The notes below the pieces were generated by a model. The model was not told where the DNA came from. It saw only the letters and a list, made by a program, of their open reading frames with translations, and searched no databases. Below, piece after piece: positions 7,703-14,033 of a DNA stretch of 23,839 nucleotides (its first letter is position 1; each line of letters starts with the position of its first letter). The stretch is from positions 1 through 23,839 of the IMG/VR virus record IMGVR_UViG_3300035698_000679; one strand, 5' to 3'. This DNA comes from a virus. The translations under genes were made by a program, and so were the position numbers.

Positions 7703-8650
7703 ATGCCTGATCTACGACAGCCTAGAACAATATATAAGCCGTTCGAGTATCCTTGGGCCTATGAAGCTTATAAGGAACAGCAGCGGATGCATTGGCTACC
7801 TGATGAGGTACCTCTGCGTGAGGATATATCCGATTGGAACCTACGACTTAATGCTTCTGAAAAGAATCTGCTGACTCAAATCTTTCGGTTCTTTACTCAA
7901 GGAGATATCGCCGTAGCCCAAGGGTATCTACACACTTACATCCCCTTGTTTGGGCACAAACCTGAATTAGCTATGATGATGAGTAGCTTTGCCAGTATGG
8001 AGGCGGTACATATTGATGCCTATAGTCTCTTGCTAGACACTATTGGGATGCCGGAGACTGAGTACCAAGCCTTTACAAACTACGAGGCTATGGCGGCTAA
8101 GCATGAGTACCTCAGTGGGTATGGAGATGACACCTCACCAAGAGGTATCGCTAAGGCTCTAGCTGTATACTCAGCATTTACTGAGGGTCTACAGTTATTT
8201 AGCAGCTTTGCCATCCTTCTTAACTTCCCTCGTCATGGTAAAATGAAGGGCATGGGACAGATTGTCACATGGTCTATCCGTGATGAGAGCCTGCATGTAA
8301 GCAGTATGATTAAGCTGTTTGAGACGTACATCAACGAGCACCCGGAGATATGGACTGATGATTTTAAAAAGGAGCTCTATGATATATGCCGCAACATGGT
8401 CACGTTGGAGGAAGCTTTCATTGATCTGGCGTTTGAGCAAGGCAGTGTGGAAGGACTTACCCCCGAAGACGTCAAAGGTTATGTACACTACATTGCGGAT
8501 AGACGTTTACTACAACTAGGGCTCAAGCCTAACTATGGTGTCTCGAAGAATCCCCTAACATGGTTCGATGAGATGGTCAATGGTGTAGAGCATGCTAACT
8601 TTTTTGAAGCCCGAGCTACAGAGTACTCAAAGGGTAACTGTATCTGGTAA
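7703..8650 (+). CDS. nrdB: Class I ribonucleotide reductase, small (beta) subunit
   Basis: A 315-residue ferritin-like radical-generating partner of NrdA. All expected metal ligands are visible: D68, E100 and H103 (MEAVH), E161, and E195 with H198 (RDESLH). The radical Tyr is present as Y107, four residues after H103, so this is a tyrosyl-radical type rather than a Phe-containing (Ic) or metal-free type. The C-terminal tail EYSKGNCIW is the segment that docks into the large subunit. The sequence FTQGD...YIPLF resembles common bacterial and phage NrdB. It starts three bases after nrdA, probably by coupled translation because no strong ribosome site is seen. Downstream lies a 23-base gap and a gene with an unclear start. 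Confidence 0.96.
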   Translation: MPDLRQPRTIYKPFEYPWAYEAYKEQQRMHWLPDEVPLREDISDWNLRLNASEKNLLTQIFRFFTQGDIAVAQGYLHTYIPLFGHKPELAMMMSSFASMEAVHIDAYSLLLDTIGMPETEYQAFTNYEAMAAKHEYLSGYGDDTSPRGIAKALAVYSAFTEGLQLFSSFAILLNFPRHGKMKGMGQIVTWSIRDESLHVSSMIKLFETYINEHPEIWTDDFKKELYDICRNMVTLEEAFIDLAFEQGSVEGLTPEDVKGYVHYIADRRLLQLGLKPNYGVSKNPLTWFDEMVNGVEHANFFEARATEYSKGNCIW

Positions 8651-8903
8651 TAATCTAACACATGGAGAATATAATGGAACACATACACTAAAAGAAACAG
8701 CTAACGAGAAGGTATACGCTACCTATAGCGAAGAGGGTGTACGCCTGATGGCACTAGACCTAAACACTATGGGAAATGTAATCTTCTACCTACCTTATGA
8801 CCAGCTCGTAGAGTTGTATGAGGGTATCAAAATCCATAAGCCCGCGCCAGTTACTCTTATAGATGCCCCATCATCTGAAGAGCCCGTCGAAGTAAACGGG
8901 TAA
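8592..8903 (+). CDS. Small unknown protein, start unresolved (possible frameshift)
   Basis: The open frame to TAA 8901-8903 reads like coding sequence from about 8680 onward (ETANEKVYATYSEEGVRLM...). The frame's first ATG, 8592, lies inside nrdB in another frame with no usable ribosome site. The good ribosome site, GGAG 8664-8667, points to ATG 8674, which is in a different frame and stops after MEHIH at TAA 8689-8691. One extra base between 8677 and 8688 would join ATG 8674 to the long frame and give a protein of about 76 residues. Other options are ATG 8748 (preceded by GAGGG 8733-8737, 51 residues), a -1 frameshift, or a base missing from this sequence. The product ends in an acidic, Pro-containing tail. 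No family is recognised. The coordinates give the full open frame; the part before 8651 is probably not translated. Confidence 0.5.
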   Translation: MLTFLKPELQSTQRVTVSGNNLTHGEYNGTHTLKETANEKVYATYSEEGVRLMALDLNTMGNVIFYLPYDQLVELYEGIKIHKPAPVTLIDAPSSEEPVEVNG

Positions 8904-8909
8904 TACCTC

Positions 8910-9299
8910 ATGCGTGGTATCCGAACTGGACAATACCGTTCACGTTTTGAAGCACGGGTCGCCAAAGCATTACATACACTAGGGGTGAGGTTTAACTATG
9001 AAAAAACTAAACTAAAGTATGTAGTACCAGCTAGGGTGGGCACCTATACACCAGACTTTGAGTTACCTAACGGTCTCTTAATCGAGTGTAAAGGCCAGTT
9101 CACCCTAGCTGACCGTAAGAAGATGATGTTTGTTATTGCAGATAACCCTAAGCGGGACATCCGTATGCTGTTTCAAAATGCTAACGTCAGAATCTACAGG
9201 GGTAGTAAGACTACCTACGCAATGTGGTGCGACAAACAAAAGATCCAATGGGCTGAAGGTGAAGTGCCAACAGCTTGGATCAAGGAGAAGAAAACCTGA
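8910..9299 (+). CDS. T7-type endonuclease I (Holliday junction resolvase)
   Basis: A 129-residue homologue of T7 gp3, the dimeric junction-resolving endonuclease that cuts branched DNA during packaging and recombination and helps degrade host DNA. The catalytic set is visible: E14 in RFEARVA, D49 in YTPDFELPNG, and E59 and K61 in IECKG. This is the PD...ExK arrangement in the order and spacing of T7 endonuclease I. It is slightly shorter than the 149-residue T7 protein, mostly at the termini. It begins six bases after the preceding stop. Its TGA overlaps the ATG of the metallophosphoesterase by one base (TGATG), so the two are probably translationally coupled and may act together on DNA ends. 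Confidence 0.93.
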   Translation: MRGIRTGQYRSRFEARVAKALHTLGVRFNYEKTKLKYVVPARVGTYTPDFELPNGLLIECKGQFTLADRKKMMFVIADNPKRDIRMLFQNANVRIYRGSKTTYAMWCDKQKIQWAEGEVPTAWIKEKKT

Positions 9300-10099
9300 T
9301 GGACATTTTACTAATACCAGATGCACATGCAAGTCCGACCCATAATAACACTAGGTTTGACCTGCTAGGTAAGCTCATAATGGATCGACAACCTGATGTT
9401 ATTGTATCTATCGGTGACTTTGCTGACATGGAAAGCCTATGTAGCTATGACAAGGGAACTAAAGCTTTTGAGGGTCGTCGATATATCAAGGACATCGAGT
9501 CTGCTCTTGACGCTCAAGAACGGATGTTTGCTCCCCTTAAAGCCTACAACAAAAAACAGAAAGACGACCACCGGAAGCGGTATAAACCTAAGTTGGTAAT
9601 GACTCTAGGTAATCACGAGAACCGTATCAACCGAGCACAGAACCTCCATCCCGAATTAGATGGGACTATCTCTGTTGATGACCTAGGCTATAAGAAGTTT
9701 GGGTGGACGGTGTATGACTTCCTACATCCAGTAACTATTGGGGGTGTTGTCTTCCAACATTACTTTACGTCAGGGGTCATGAATCGCCCTATCGGAGGTG
9801 AGCATGCAGCATATAGCCTGATTACGAAGCAGCATGTATCCTGTGTACAAGGGCATGTACATACCCGAGACTTTGCAGATCGTACTACCCCAGATGGTCG
9901 TCGAATTCTAGGTCTAGTGTGTGGTTGTTTCCTTGATTCAGATCAACGTGAAGAATACGCTGGTCCTGCAAATGACATGTGGTGGAGAGGTGTCGTGTAC
10001 ATGCACGATGTAGCCAATGGTGAATACGAACCAGAGTTTATTAATATTAACCAGATGAGGAGTAGGTACAGTGAGTCGTCCAATCCAAAAGGAGTTTAG
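9299..10099 (+). CDS. Calcineurin-like metallophosphoesterase
   Basis: A 266-residue binuclear-metal phosphoesterase. Motifs in order are D8-x-H10, GD40, GNHE (N105, H106, E107), H154 in VFQHYF, and GHVH (H186, H188). All metal ligands of the calcineurin-like superfamily appear present. The substrate cannot be read from sequence: the superfamily includes protein phosphatases, nucleotidases and SbcD/Mre11 nucleases. Its coupling to endonuclease I suggests a nucleic-acid or nucleotide substrate, but that is inference. The frame is open from ATG 9275, but AAGGAG at 9282-9287 followed by the TGATG overlap makes ATG 9299 the likely start. Its 3' end overlaps the next gene's GTG start by 29 bases. 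Confidence 0.9.
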   Translation: MDILLIPDAHASPTHNNTRFDLLGKLIMDRQPDVIVSIGDFADMESLCSYDKGTKAFEGRRYIKDIESALDAQERMFAPLKAYNKKQKDDHRKRYKPKLVMTLGNHENRINRAQNLHPELDGTISVDDLGYKKFGWTVYDFLHPVTIGGVVFQHYFTSGVMNRPIGGEHAAYSLITKQHVSCVQGHVHTRDFADRTTPDGRRILGLVCGCFLDSDQREEYAGPANDMWWRGVVYMHDVANGEYEPEFININQMRSRYSESSNPKGV

Positions 10100-10535
10100 T
10101 TTTACACTCAAGCCTGCGTCAAGCGAGGCAGGGGGGTTAATCAAGTATGCACTTATAGCACTGCTACGTGAAGCCGACTGTGATACAGGTAGTGCTAGCC
10201 TAAGGTCCGCTAAGCGTTACATTATTCTGAACTTCATTAGGTTCGGAGCCGACAGAGGATTATCAATGCCCCCCCTCTACAAGCGTAACATGGATGCAGG
10301 ATATGTTTACCCCTCCTTTGCCCATGATAGTGTAGCTACCGCTGTTGAAGAGTTGACTGAGGCGGGTCTGCTTGAGGTATCCGAAGGACCATCTCGGTGG
10401 GGCTACAAACCCCCTGAAGAAGTCGTCAGTGCTACCGACAAGCTGCGTGAATTACTTTGGGCCCTACCTCTCTACTTTGACACGGGTACTACAGTCGAAT
10501 ATTTACGAAAGGTAACTTTTAATGAACCTAAATAG
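10071..10535 (+). CDS. Unknown protein, possible winged-helix DNA-binding
   Basis: A 154-residue basic protein. GTG 10071 is supported as the start by GAGGAG at 10057-10062, 8 bases upstream. Residues around 85-112 (HDSVATAVEELTEAGLLEVSEG...) have the helix-turn-strand look of a winged-helix recognition helix and wing, followed by GYKPP. That suggests a DNA-binding protein, either a transcription regulator or a replication-initiator-like protein, but the evidence is only pattern. It overlaps the metallophosphoesterase by 29 bases and the next gene by 14, so it is part of the same transcript. No definite family is recognised. Confidence 0.75.
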   Translation: MSRPIQKEFSFTLKPASSEAGGLIKYALIALLREADCDTGSASLRSAKRYIILNFIRFGADRGLSMPPLYKRNMDAGYVYPSFAHDSVATAVEELTEAGLLEVSEGPSRWGYKPPEEVVSATDKLRELLWALPLYFDTGTTVEYLRKVTFNEPK

Positions 10536-10884
10536 AACCTATGATGAGTGGAAACAAATTTACTGCCAATTCTCATCCTCGATAAACAACGAATTATTAG
10601 AAATGGAACCTGATATGCAGACGATTGAACAGATACTAATCGAACGAGGGAGAACACATGGCTCCTTCGATCTACAAGCTGTTATTGCCCAAGAACTAAA
10701 GAGAATTGTCCTCCCTCACTTACTGGATAAGGAAGCTGATGAACGACACCTTGAAGCAATATCTATGATCCTACATAAGGTAGCCCGTATTGCCGCTGGG
10801 AGTGTAGACTTTCACGACCATTGGGATGACATCGCTGGTTATGCAACATTAGGGAGTAAAGCCTGTGGCGATACAGTTAGCTGA
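10522..10884 (+). CDS. DUF6378-like phage protein
   Basis: A 120-residue protein. After a 30-residue lead, the segment IEQILIERGRTHGSF, a helix, then DERHLEAISMILHKVARI and HDHWDDIAGYATL matches my recollection of the DUF6378 family, common in phage genomes and of unknown role. The family pattern is helical with conserved RG-x-x-HG and K-x-x-RI...DxDxWxDIAGYA-type segments. It is sometimes found near nucleotide-metabolism genes, as here, with a MazG-like protein two genes on. ATG 10522 overlaps the previous stop. Assignment to the DUF is tentative because no profile search was possible. Confidence 0.8.
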   Translation: MNLNRTYDEWKQIYCQFSSSINNELLEMEPDMQTIEQILIERGRTHGSFDLQAVIAQELKRIVLPHLLDKEADERHLEAISMILHKVARIAAGSVDFHDHWDDIAGYATLGSKACGDTVS

Positions 10885-11107
10885 GTTTGTTGGGTACGTA
10901 AACCAACGGCATCCTGTCGTTAGTGCTACACGCTTACCTCACGGAAAGTGGTCTCTGATTATTGAGACGGCACCGCAGCAGTATATCGAGGTATGTGTGC
11001 GAGAGTGTCCCCGCACGAAACTTGTTGAGACTCTGGCAGCAGTAGATGCTGCTGTAGTGTTTGAGTTACAATCTTTAAAAAACCAAGGAGAAGTTAATGT
11101 CCATTAG
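10865..11107 (+). CDS. Small unknown protein (80 aa)
   Basis: Starts at GTG 10865, supported by AGGGAG at 10851-10856, 8 bases upstream, and overlaps the DUF6378-like gene by 20 bases. The protein is a mix of predicted strands (WSLIIETAPQQYIEVCVREC) and a C-terminal helix, with no membrane segment. Two Cys (VCVREC) lie in the middle. The 3' end overlaps the MazG-like gene by 11 bases. It is not recognised. Tight packing and good ribosome sites on both sides support it being translated. Confidence 0.7.
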   Translation: MAIQLAEFVGYVNQRHPVVSATRLPHGKWSLIIETAPQQYIEVCVRECPRTKLVETLAAVDAAVVFELQSLKNQGEVNVH

Positions 11108-11555
11108 TGAACACGTACGAAAAGAAAAAGAAGATTACAACCCAATGACCGTTTCAGCAGAGCAGGTAACTAGTGAGTTGTGGCAGGATATTGATTGTGT
11201 AGCCAGACATCTACACACAGTTGCTGCAAGTAAAGGCTTTTGGGATGAGGCGGATCAGACCGAAATTATCCTCAACTCTCATGATCCTAAGCTGGCCCTC
11301 AAGTACATCACAGATGTGAAAATCTCGAAGATGGCCCTTATTCATTCTGAGGTCTCTGAGGCTACAGAGGCTATCCGTAAGGACAGCATGGACGATAAGA
11401 TCCCAGATATGAAGGGTGAGGTAGTTGAACTGGCTGATGCTATCATTCGTATCTTGGATTATGCAGGTAGATACCACTTGCCTCTTGGTGAGGCTCTTAC
11501 GAAGAAACTAGCCTACAACCAGACCCGCCCCTACAAGCATGGAAAGCTGGCCTAA
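11097..11555 (+). CDS. MazG-like nucleotide pyrophosphohydrolase
   Basis: A 152-residue all-alpha NTP pyrophosphatase of the MazG/dUTPase type. The metal-binding signature is visible as HSEVSEATEA (E85, E88) followed by GEVVELAD (E108, E111, D114), the ExxE...ExxD pattern, then a helix with a conserved-type C-terminal KLAYNQTRPYKHGK. Such enzymes hydrolyse NTPs or dNTPs to monophosphates, and phage versions may alter nucleotide pools or alarmone signalling. Here it sits just upstream of thyX, which fits dNTP-pool control. AAGGAG lies about 8 bases before ATG 11097. The stop overlaps the next ATG by one base (TAATG). Confidence 0.85.
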   Translation: MSISEHVRKEKEDYNPMTVSAEQVTSELWQDIDCVARHLHTVAASKGFWDEADQTEIILNSHDPKLALKYITDVKISKMALIHSEVSEATEAIRKDSMDDKIPDMKGEVVELADAIIRILDYAGRYHLPLGEALTKKLAYNQTRPYKHGKLA

Positions 11556-11710
11556 TGGATAATGTCCCGTCTATCACTCAGCAGGTACAGGATCTCCGCT
11601 TACTCAGAGACCAAGAGTCTTTCACGACCTTAGGCCAAGCTCTGTGTAAGCGGGACATCCATCGTATTACTCAATATATTAAACGAATATTAGAAAGAGC
11701 AGACCAATAA
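11555..11710 (+). CDS. Small unknown protein (51 aa)
   Basis: ATG 11555 shares its A with the MazG-like stop (TAATG) and the frame runs to TAA 11708-11710, one base before thyX. The product is basic and helical, with one Cys, ending YIKRILERADQ. It fills exactly the space between two genes and has coupled starts on both sides, which supports a real gene despite its size. No function is recognised. GAAAGAG near its end would serve as the thyX ribosome site. Confidence 0.6.
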   Translation: MDNVPSITQQVQDLRLLRDQESFTTLGQALCKRDIHRITQYIKRILERADQ

Positions 11711-11711
11711 T

Positions 11712-12689
11712 ATGCTAACAGTAACTAACGTACCTAATACTCTTAGTGATTTGTTAGTTGTTAATGCAGCGCGTGTGTCTTTCGGGAAGCGTCATGATAG
11801 CTTTGACCCCGATGGTGACACACGCCTCATTACCTACCTAATGAAGCACGGACACTGGACCCCATTTGCTCACCCCCATGCAAAATTCTTCCTGACTCAC
11901 GTAACACAGGAAGATCTAATGGGGGTGATTAACGACAAGCTTCTGATGAGTGGTCTTTCTATTAAATGTAAACCTACTAGCCTAGGAGACTTTGATGTTA
12001 CGGTTGTAGGTAGCTTGTATGCACTACTCTGGCTATCTGAAAAGCTAGAATGTGAGGCATTACGACACTACCTATATATCCACTGTCCTTCGTCCACGTC
12101 CGCCTTTGAATTCGTGCATGGTCGGAGTGAGTGGCCTGAGACTAAGGTCTCTGTCAGAGCTTCAGTTGTTAGCGCCGCTAGTACCTTTCACATCAAGGCT
12201 CCTATATTTGTAGCCCGACAACTAGCTAAGCATCAGGTAGGTCTTGTCTGGAATGAGATTAGTCGTCGGTATGTATCTGATCCTCCTAAGCTCTATGACC
12301 CCAAAAAAATGCCCACTACTCTACAAGAGAATAGCGGGCTAGTCGAACCAGATGGGTGGGAAGCTTTAGGGGGATGGAGAGGTCGCGTTGCGAATAAGAA
12401 GCAGGGCAGTAGTCTTGGGCTACTTGAGGTACCTGAGGAGAGTGAACGTCTACAAGAGGTTAACTCTCTAATGACAACGGATCTATACCAAGAGTATGTA
12501 GATGATTGGGGGGTGTGCCCTGAACAAGCTCGTCTGCTGCTACCTCAGTCTATGATCACTGAGTGGTATTGGAGTGGTACTCGTGAGGCATTCGATAGAG
12601 TTATTGCCTTACGTACTAAACCAGACACTCAGTTAGAAACCCGATACATCGCAACACAAATGCAGGAGATACTGAACAATGAAACTTAA
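11712..12689 (+). CDS. thyX: Flavin-dependent thymidylate synthase with large insertion
   Basis: Makes dTMP from dUMP using FAD and methylene-tetrahydrofolate, completing dNTP supply alongside NrdAB. The N-terminal part has LITYLMKHGHWTPFAH (residues 39-54), and the core has FHIKAPIFVARQLAKHQ (159-175) followed by NEISRRY (181-187), the ThyX signature. The C-terminal RLLLP...LRTKPDTQLETR segment is also typical. Two oddities stand out. The signature reads KHQ instead of RHR and is one residue longer, without the usual first Ser. In normal ThyX, TPFEH runs almost directly into the PIFVARQ helix, but here about 95 residues intervene (roughly 62-157). Hence 325 residues instead of about 220-250. 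The 3' end overlaps the next gene by 11 bases. Confidence 0.92.
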   Translation: MLTVTNVPNTLSDLLVVNAARVSFGKRHDSFDPDGDTRLITYLMKHGHWTPFAHPHAKFFLTHVTQEDLMGVINDKLLMSGLSIKCKPTSLGDFDVTVVGSLYALLWLSEKLECEALRHYLYIHCPSSTSAFEFVHGRSEWPETKVSVRASVVSAASTFHIKAPIFVARQLAKHQVGLVWNEISRRYVSDPPKLYDPKKMPTTLQENSGLVEPDGWEALGGWRGRVANKKQGSSLGLLEVPEESERLQEVNSLMTTDLYQEYVDDWGVCPEQARLLLPQSMITEWYWSGTREAFDRVIALRTKPDTQLETRYIATQMQEILNNET

Positions 12690-13026
12690 TGAACTAAGAA
12701 CACGTATCCAAGAATTCAGGATGCAATATCAACTTGATGCTCCTGTAGCAGTCTTTGACCTAGACTTTATGGCGCATGCGTACCTACGAGGTCTGTATGA
12801 ATACTACGTACTCGGAGATACACTTAAGGCGACAGTAAGCATGGGGCAATTAGTCGCATTAGGGGCTGTGGTGGTACATCATAGGCAGGCACTCAGTGAT
12901 GAGATGTATAATCTGATTCCTACTGATGGTATTCCTACCCTTAAGGAGCTCGGGGAGCTGTCTGCCGATCAGGTACTTGAGGTCAATAAGGATAGAGTCC
13001 AAGACCTCGTCAATACTATCTACTAA
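12679..13026 (+). CDS. Unknown protein, last gene of the rightward block
   Basis: A 115-residue mainly helical protein without a recognised family. AGGAG at the end of thyX precedes ATG 12679. A hydrophobic stretch around VSMGQLVALGAVVVHH is too interrupted to be called a membrane segment. Its TAA (13024-13026) overlaps the TAG of the opposing outer spanin gene by two bases, so the two transcription blocks meet here with no spacer. The rightward terminator lies about 105 bases further on, within the spanin gene. Confidence 0.8.
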   Translation: MKLNELRTRIQEFRMQYQLDAPVAVFDLDFMAHAYLRGLYEYYVLGDTLKATVSMGQLVALGAVVVHHRQALSDEMYNLIPTDGIPTLKELGELSADQVLEVNKDRVQDLVNTIY

Positions 13027-13265
13027 GGTCGGCATGCCCTAATCGTTTGACGGGTAGTACGATAGTCTAACATACGTTTACGTGCCTCTGGGTACTCTCC
13101 TCTAGCTTGCATTAAGACAAGCTCAGTTAACAATGCGGTATCCTCCTGCTTCGTGTAGGGTAATAGGATACCGCATTTTTTTATGGGTTCAGAATCCCCC
13201 AGTGAACAGCTTGTTAATATCATAATCGGGATTGTAAGCTTTAGCAGCTTTAGATAAGACTTCAT
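13023..13265 (-). CDS. Outer-membrane spanin lipoprotein (Rz1-like)
   Basis: An 80-residue o-spanin candidate. It has a basic N-terminus, a hydrophobic stretch LTIPIMIL and a lipobox LTSC with the lipidation site at C20, so the mature protein would be about 61 residues anchored in the outer membrane. With the inner spanin it would fuse inner and outer membranes in the last lysis step of a Gram-negative host. GGAGG lies upstream of the ATG at 13265. The start lies inside the inner-spanin gene in a different frame, overlapping by 77 bases, the usual Rz/Rz1 logic. Unlike many Rz1 proteins it is not rich in Pro. A plus-strand terminator hairpin lies within its coding sequence. Confidence 0.8.
   Translation of the reverse strand: MKSYLKLLKLTIPIMILTSCSLGDSEPIKKCGILLPYTKQEDTALLTELVLMQARGEYPEARKRMLDYRTTRQTIRACRP
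13132..13182 (+). terminator. Rho-independent terminator of the rightward block
   Basis: A perfect 13-base inverted repeat: aatgcggtatcct at 13132-13144 and aggataccgcatt at 13165-13177, with a 20-base loop. The T-run at 13176-13182 makes it a factor-independent terminator for plus-strand transcripts. Read on the minus strand, no U-tract follows the stem, so it appears one-directional. It lies about 105 bases past the last rightward gene and wholly inside the minus-strand outer spanin gene, where the same bases encode codons (around CGILLPY and further). Confidence 0.88.
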
Positions 13266-13404
13266 TCTGGTCCTCCAATGTTTGGATGGTTGTCTCTTTA
13301 GCAGCTAGCCTAGCCACTAGGGTAGCATTCTTCCGATACTCTCCCCTTAACAAAAGAAAGAGGGTAGCACATGCTACCCCCAGTAATACTATGGCATAAG
13401 TCAT
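13189..13404 (-). CDS. Inner-membrane spanin (Rz-like)
   Basis: A 71-residue i-spanin candidate. It has one N-terminal membrane segment (YAIVLLGVACATLFLLL, residues 3-19), then a charged helix (ATLVARLAAKETTIQTLEDQNEVLSKAAK) likely to form a periplasmic coiled coil, and a short tail. This is short for Rz but the architecture fits. It follows the holin-like gene by five bases (holin TAG at 13410-13412), with GGTGAG as a possible ribosome site. The outer spanin gene starts inside it. Together with holin and amidase it completes a Gram-negative lysis cassette. Confidence 0.78.
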   Translation of the reverse strand: MTYAIVLLGVACATLFLLLRGEYRKNATLVARLAAKETTIQTLEDQNEVLSKAAKAYNPDYDINKLFTGGF

Positions 13405-13409
13405 AGACT

Positions 13410-13652
13410 CTACTCACCTTTGTCCTTAGCTCTAAAGACGTTCAAGGCAGGTAGGTCAATCAATACGGTATAGGCTAGTCCTAACCAAGACCCCGCCTTA
13501 GGGGTAGGTAGCACAGCAGCTAGTGCTGATGCAGCGGTTACAACTGCTAGGATAACTGGGACGTAGTCCCCAATTACGGGGATACCAAGTAAGAAGTTGA
13601 ATACTTCTAGGATAGTTTCCGAGTCGACTGGTAGTGTGTTAGTGGGTTCCAT
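13410..13652 (-). CDS. Holin-like membrane protein
   Basis: An 80-residue protein with an acidic N-terminus and hydrophobic stretches GDYVPVILAVVTAASALAAVL (about 28-48) and WLGLAYTVLIDLPAL (about 55-69), then a charged tail RAKDKGE. Size, two membrane segments and position next to spanins and near the amidase suggest a holin that would open the inner membrane for the signal-less endolysin. No holin family is recognised by sequence. AAGGA precedes the ATG at 13652. Confidence 0.65.
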   Translation of the reverse strand: MEPTNTLPVDSETILEVFNFLLGIPVIGDYVPVILAVVTAASALAAVLPTPKAGSWLGLAYTVLIDLPALNVFRAKDKGE

Positions 13653-13670
13653 TTGGTTAATCCTTATATG

Positions 13671-14033
13671 TTAATTAATACGCTTGAGGCCATAGACTGT
13701 GAATGTAATACAAGCATCATTACTTGATTGCACAGCAATGCTACCCCCTGTAGCTAAGGGTAACGGGTACTCAAACTCTATGTGTAGGGTTGATTGACTA
13801 GCAAGACTAGTCGTGTAGTACAGCGCAGTAGTCTCATCATGCGTTGTCCCGTCTGGATCATAAAAGATCTGAAAGGTTTTGGCGCCATCAGTCGTGTTAC
13901 AGATAACCATACCTGTCAGAAAATCTGTGAACGGATGGGTGATAGTTATAACCGAGGTAATTGCGCTGTTAACAGGGCGTACCTGACCTAGTACAACAGG
14001 TTGATATCTATCTGAACCTAGCTGAAGAGACAT
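13671..14033 (-). CDS. Small beta-rich virion-like protein
   Basis: A 120-residue protein. The pattern starts with RYQPVVLGQVRP, then strands around ITSVITITHPF, MVICNTTDGAKTFQIFYDPDG, a DETTALYY loop, STLHIEFEYPLPL and GGSIAVQSS, and ends FTVYGLKRI. This resembles small jelly-roll proteins often found in marine phages and called structural or decoration proteins. The resemblance is from memory, and the role in capsid or tail is not shown. ATG 14033 directly abuts the amidase stop (TAGATG), with AAGGATGG as the ribosome site, so it is co-translated within the lysis region. Confidence 0.7.
   Translation of the reverse strand: MSLQLGSDRYQPVVLGQVRPVNSAITSVITITHPFTDFLTGMVICNTTDGAKTFQIFYDPDGTTHDETTALYYTTSLASQSTLHIEFEYPLPLATGGSIAVQSSNDACITFTVYGLKRIN

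Noticed and set aside
9275-9298. Earlier start of the metallophosphoesterase
   Set aside because: The AAGGAG ribosome site lies inside this stretch, and the motif-bearing N-terminus MDILLIPDAH begins at 9299.
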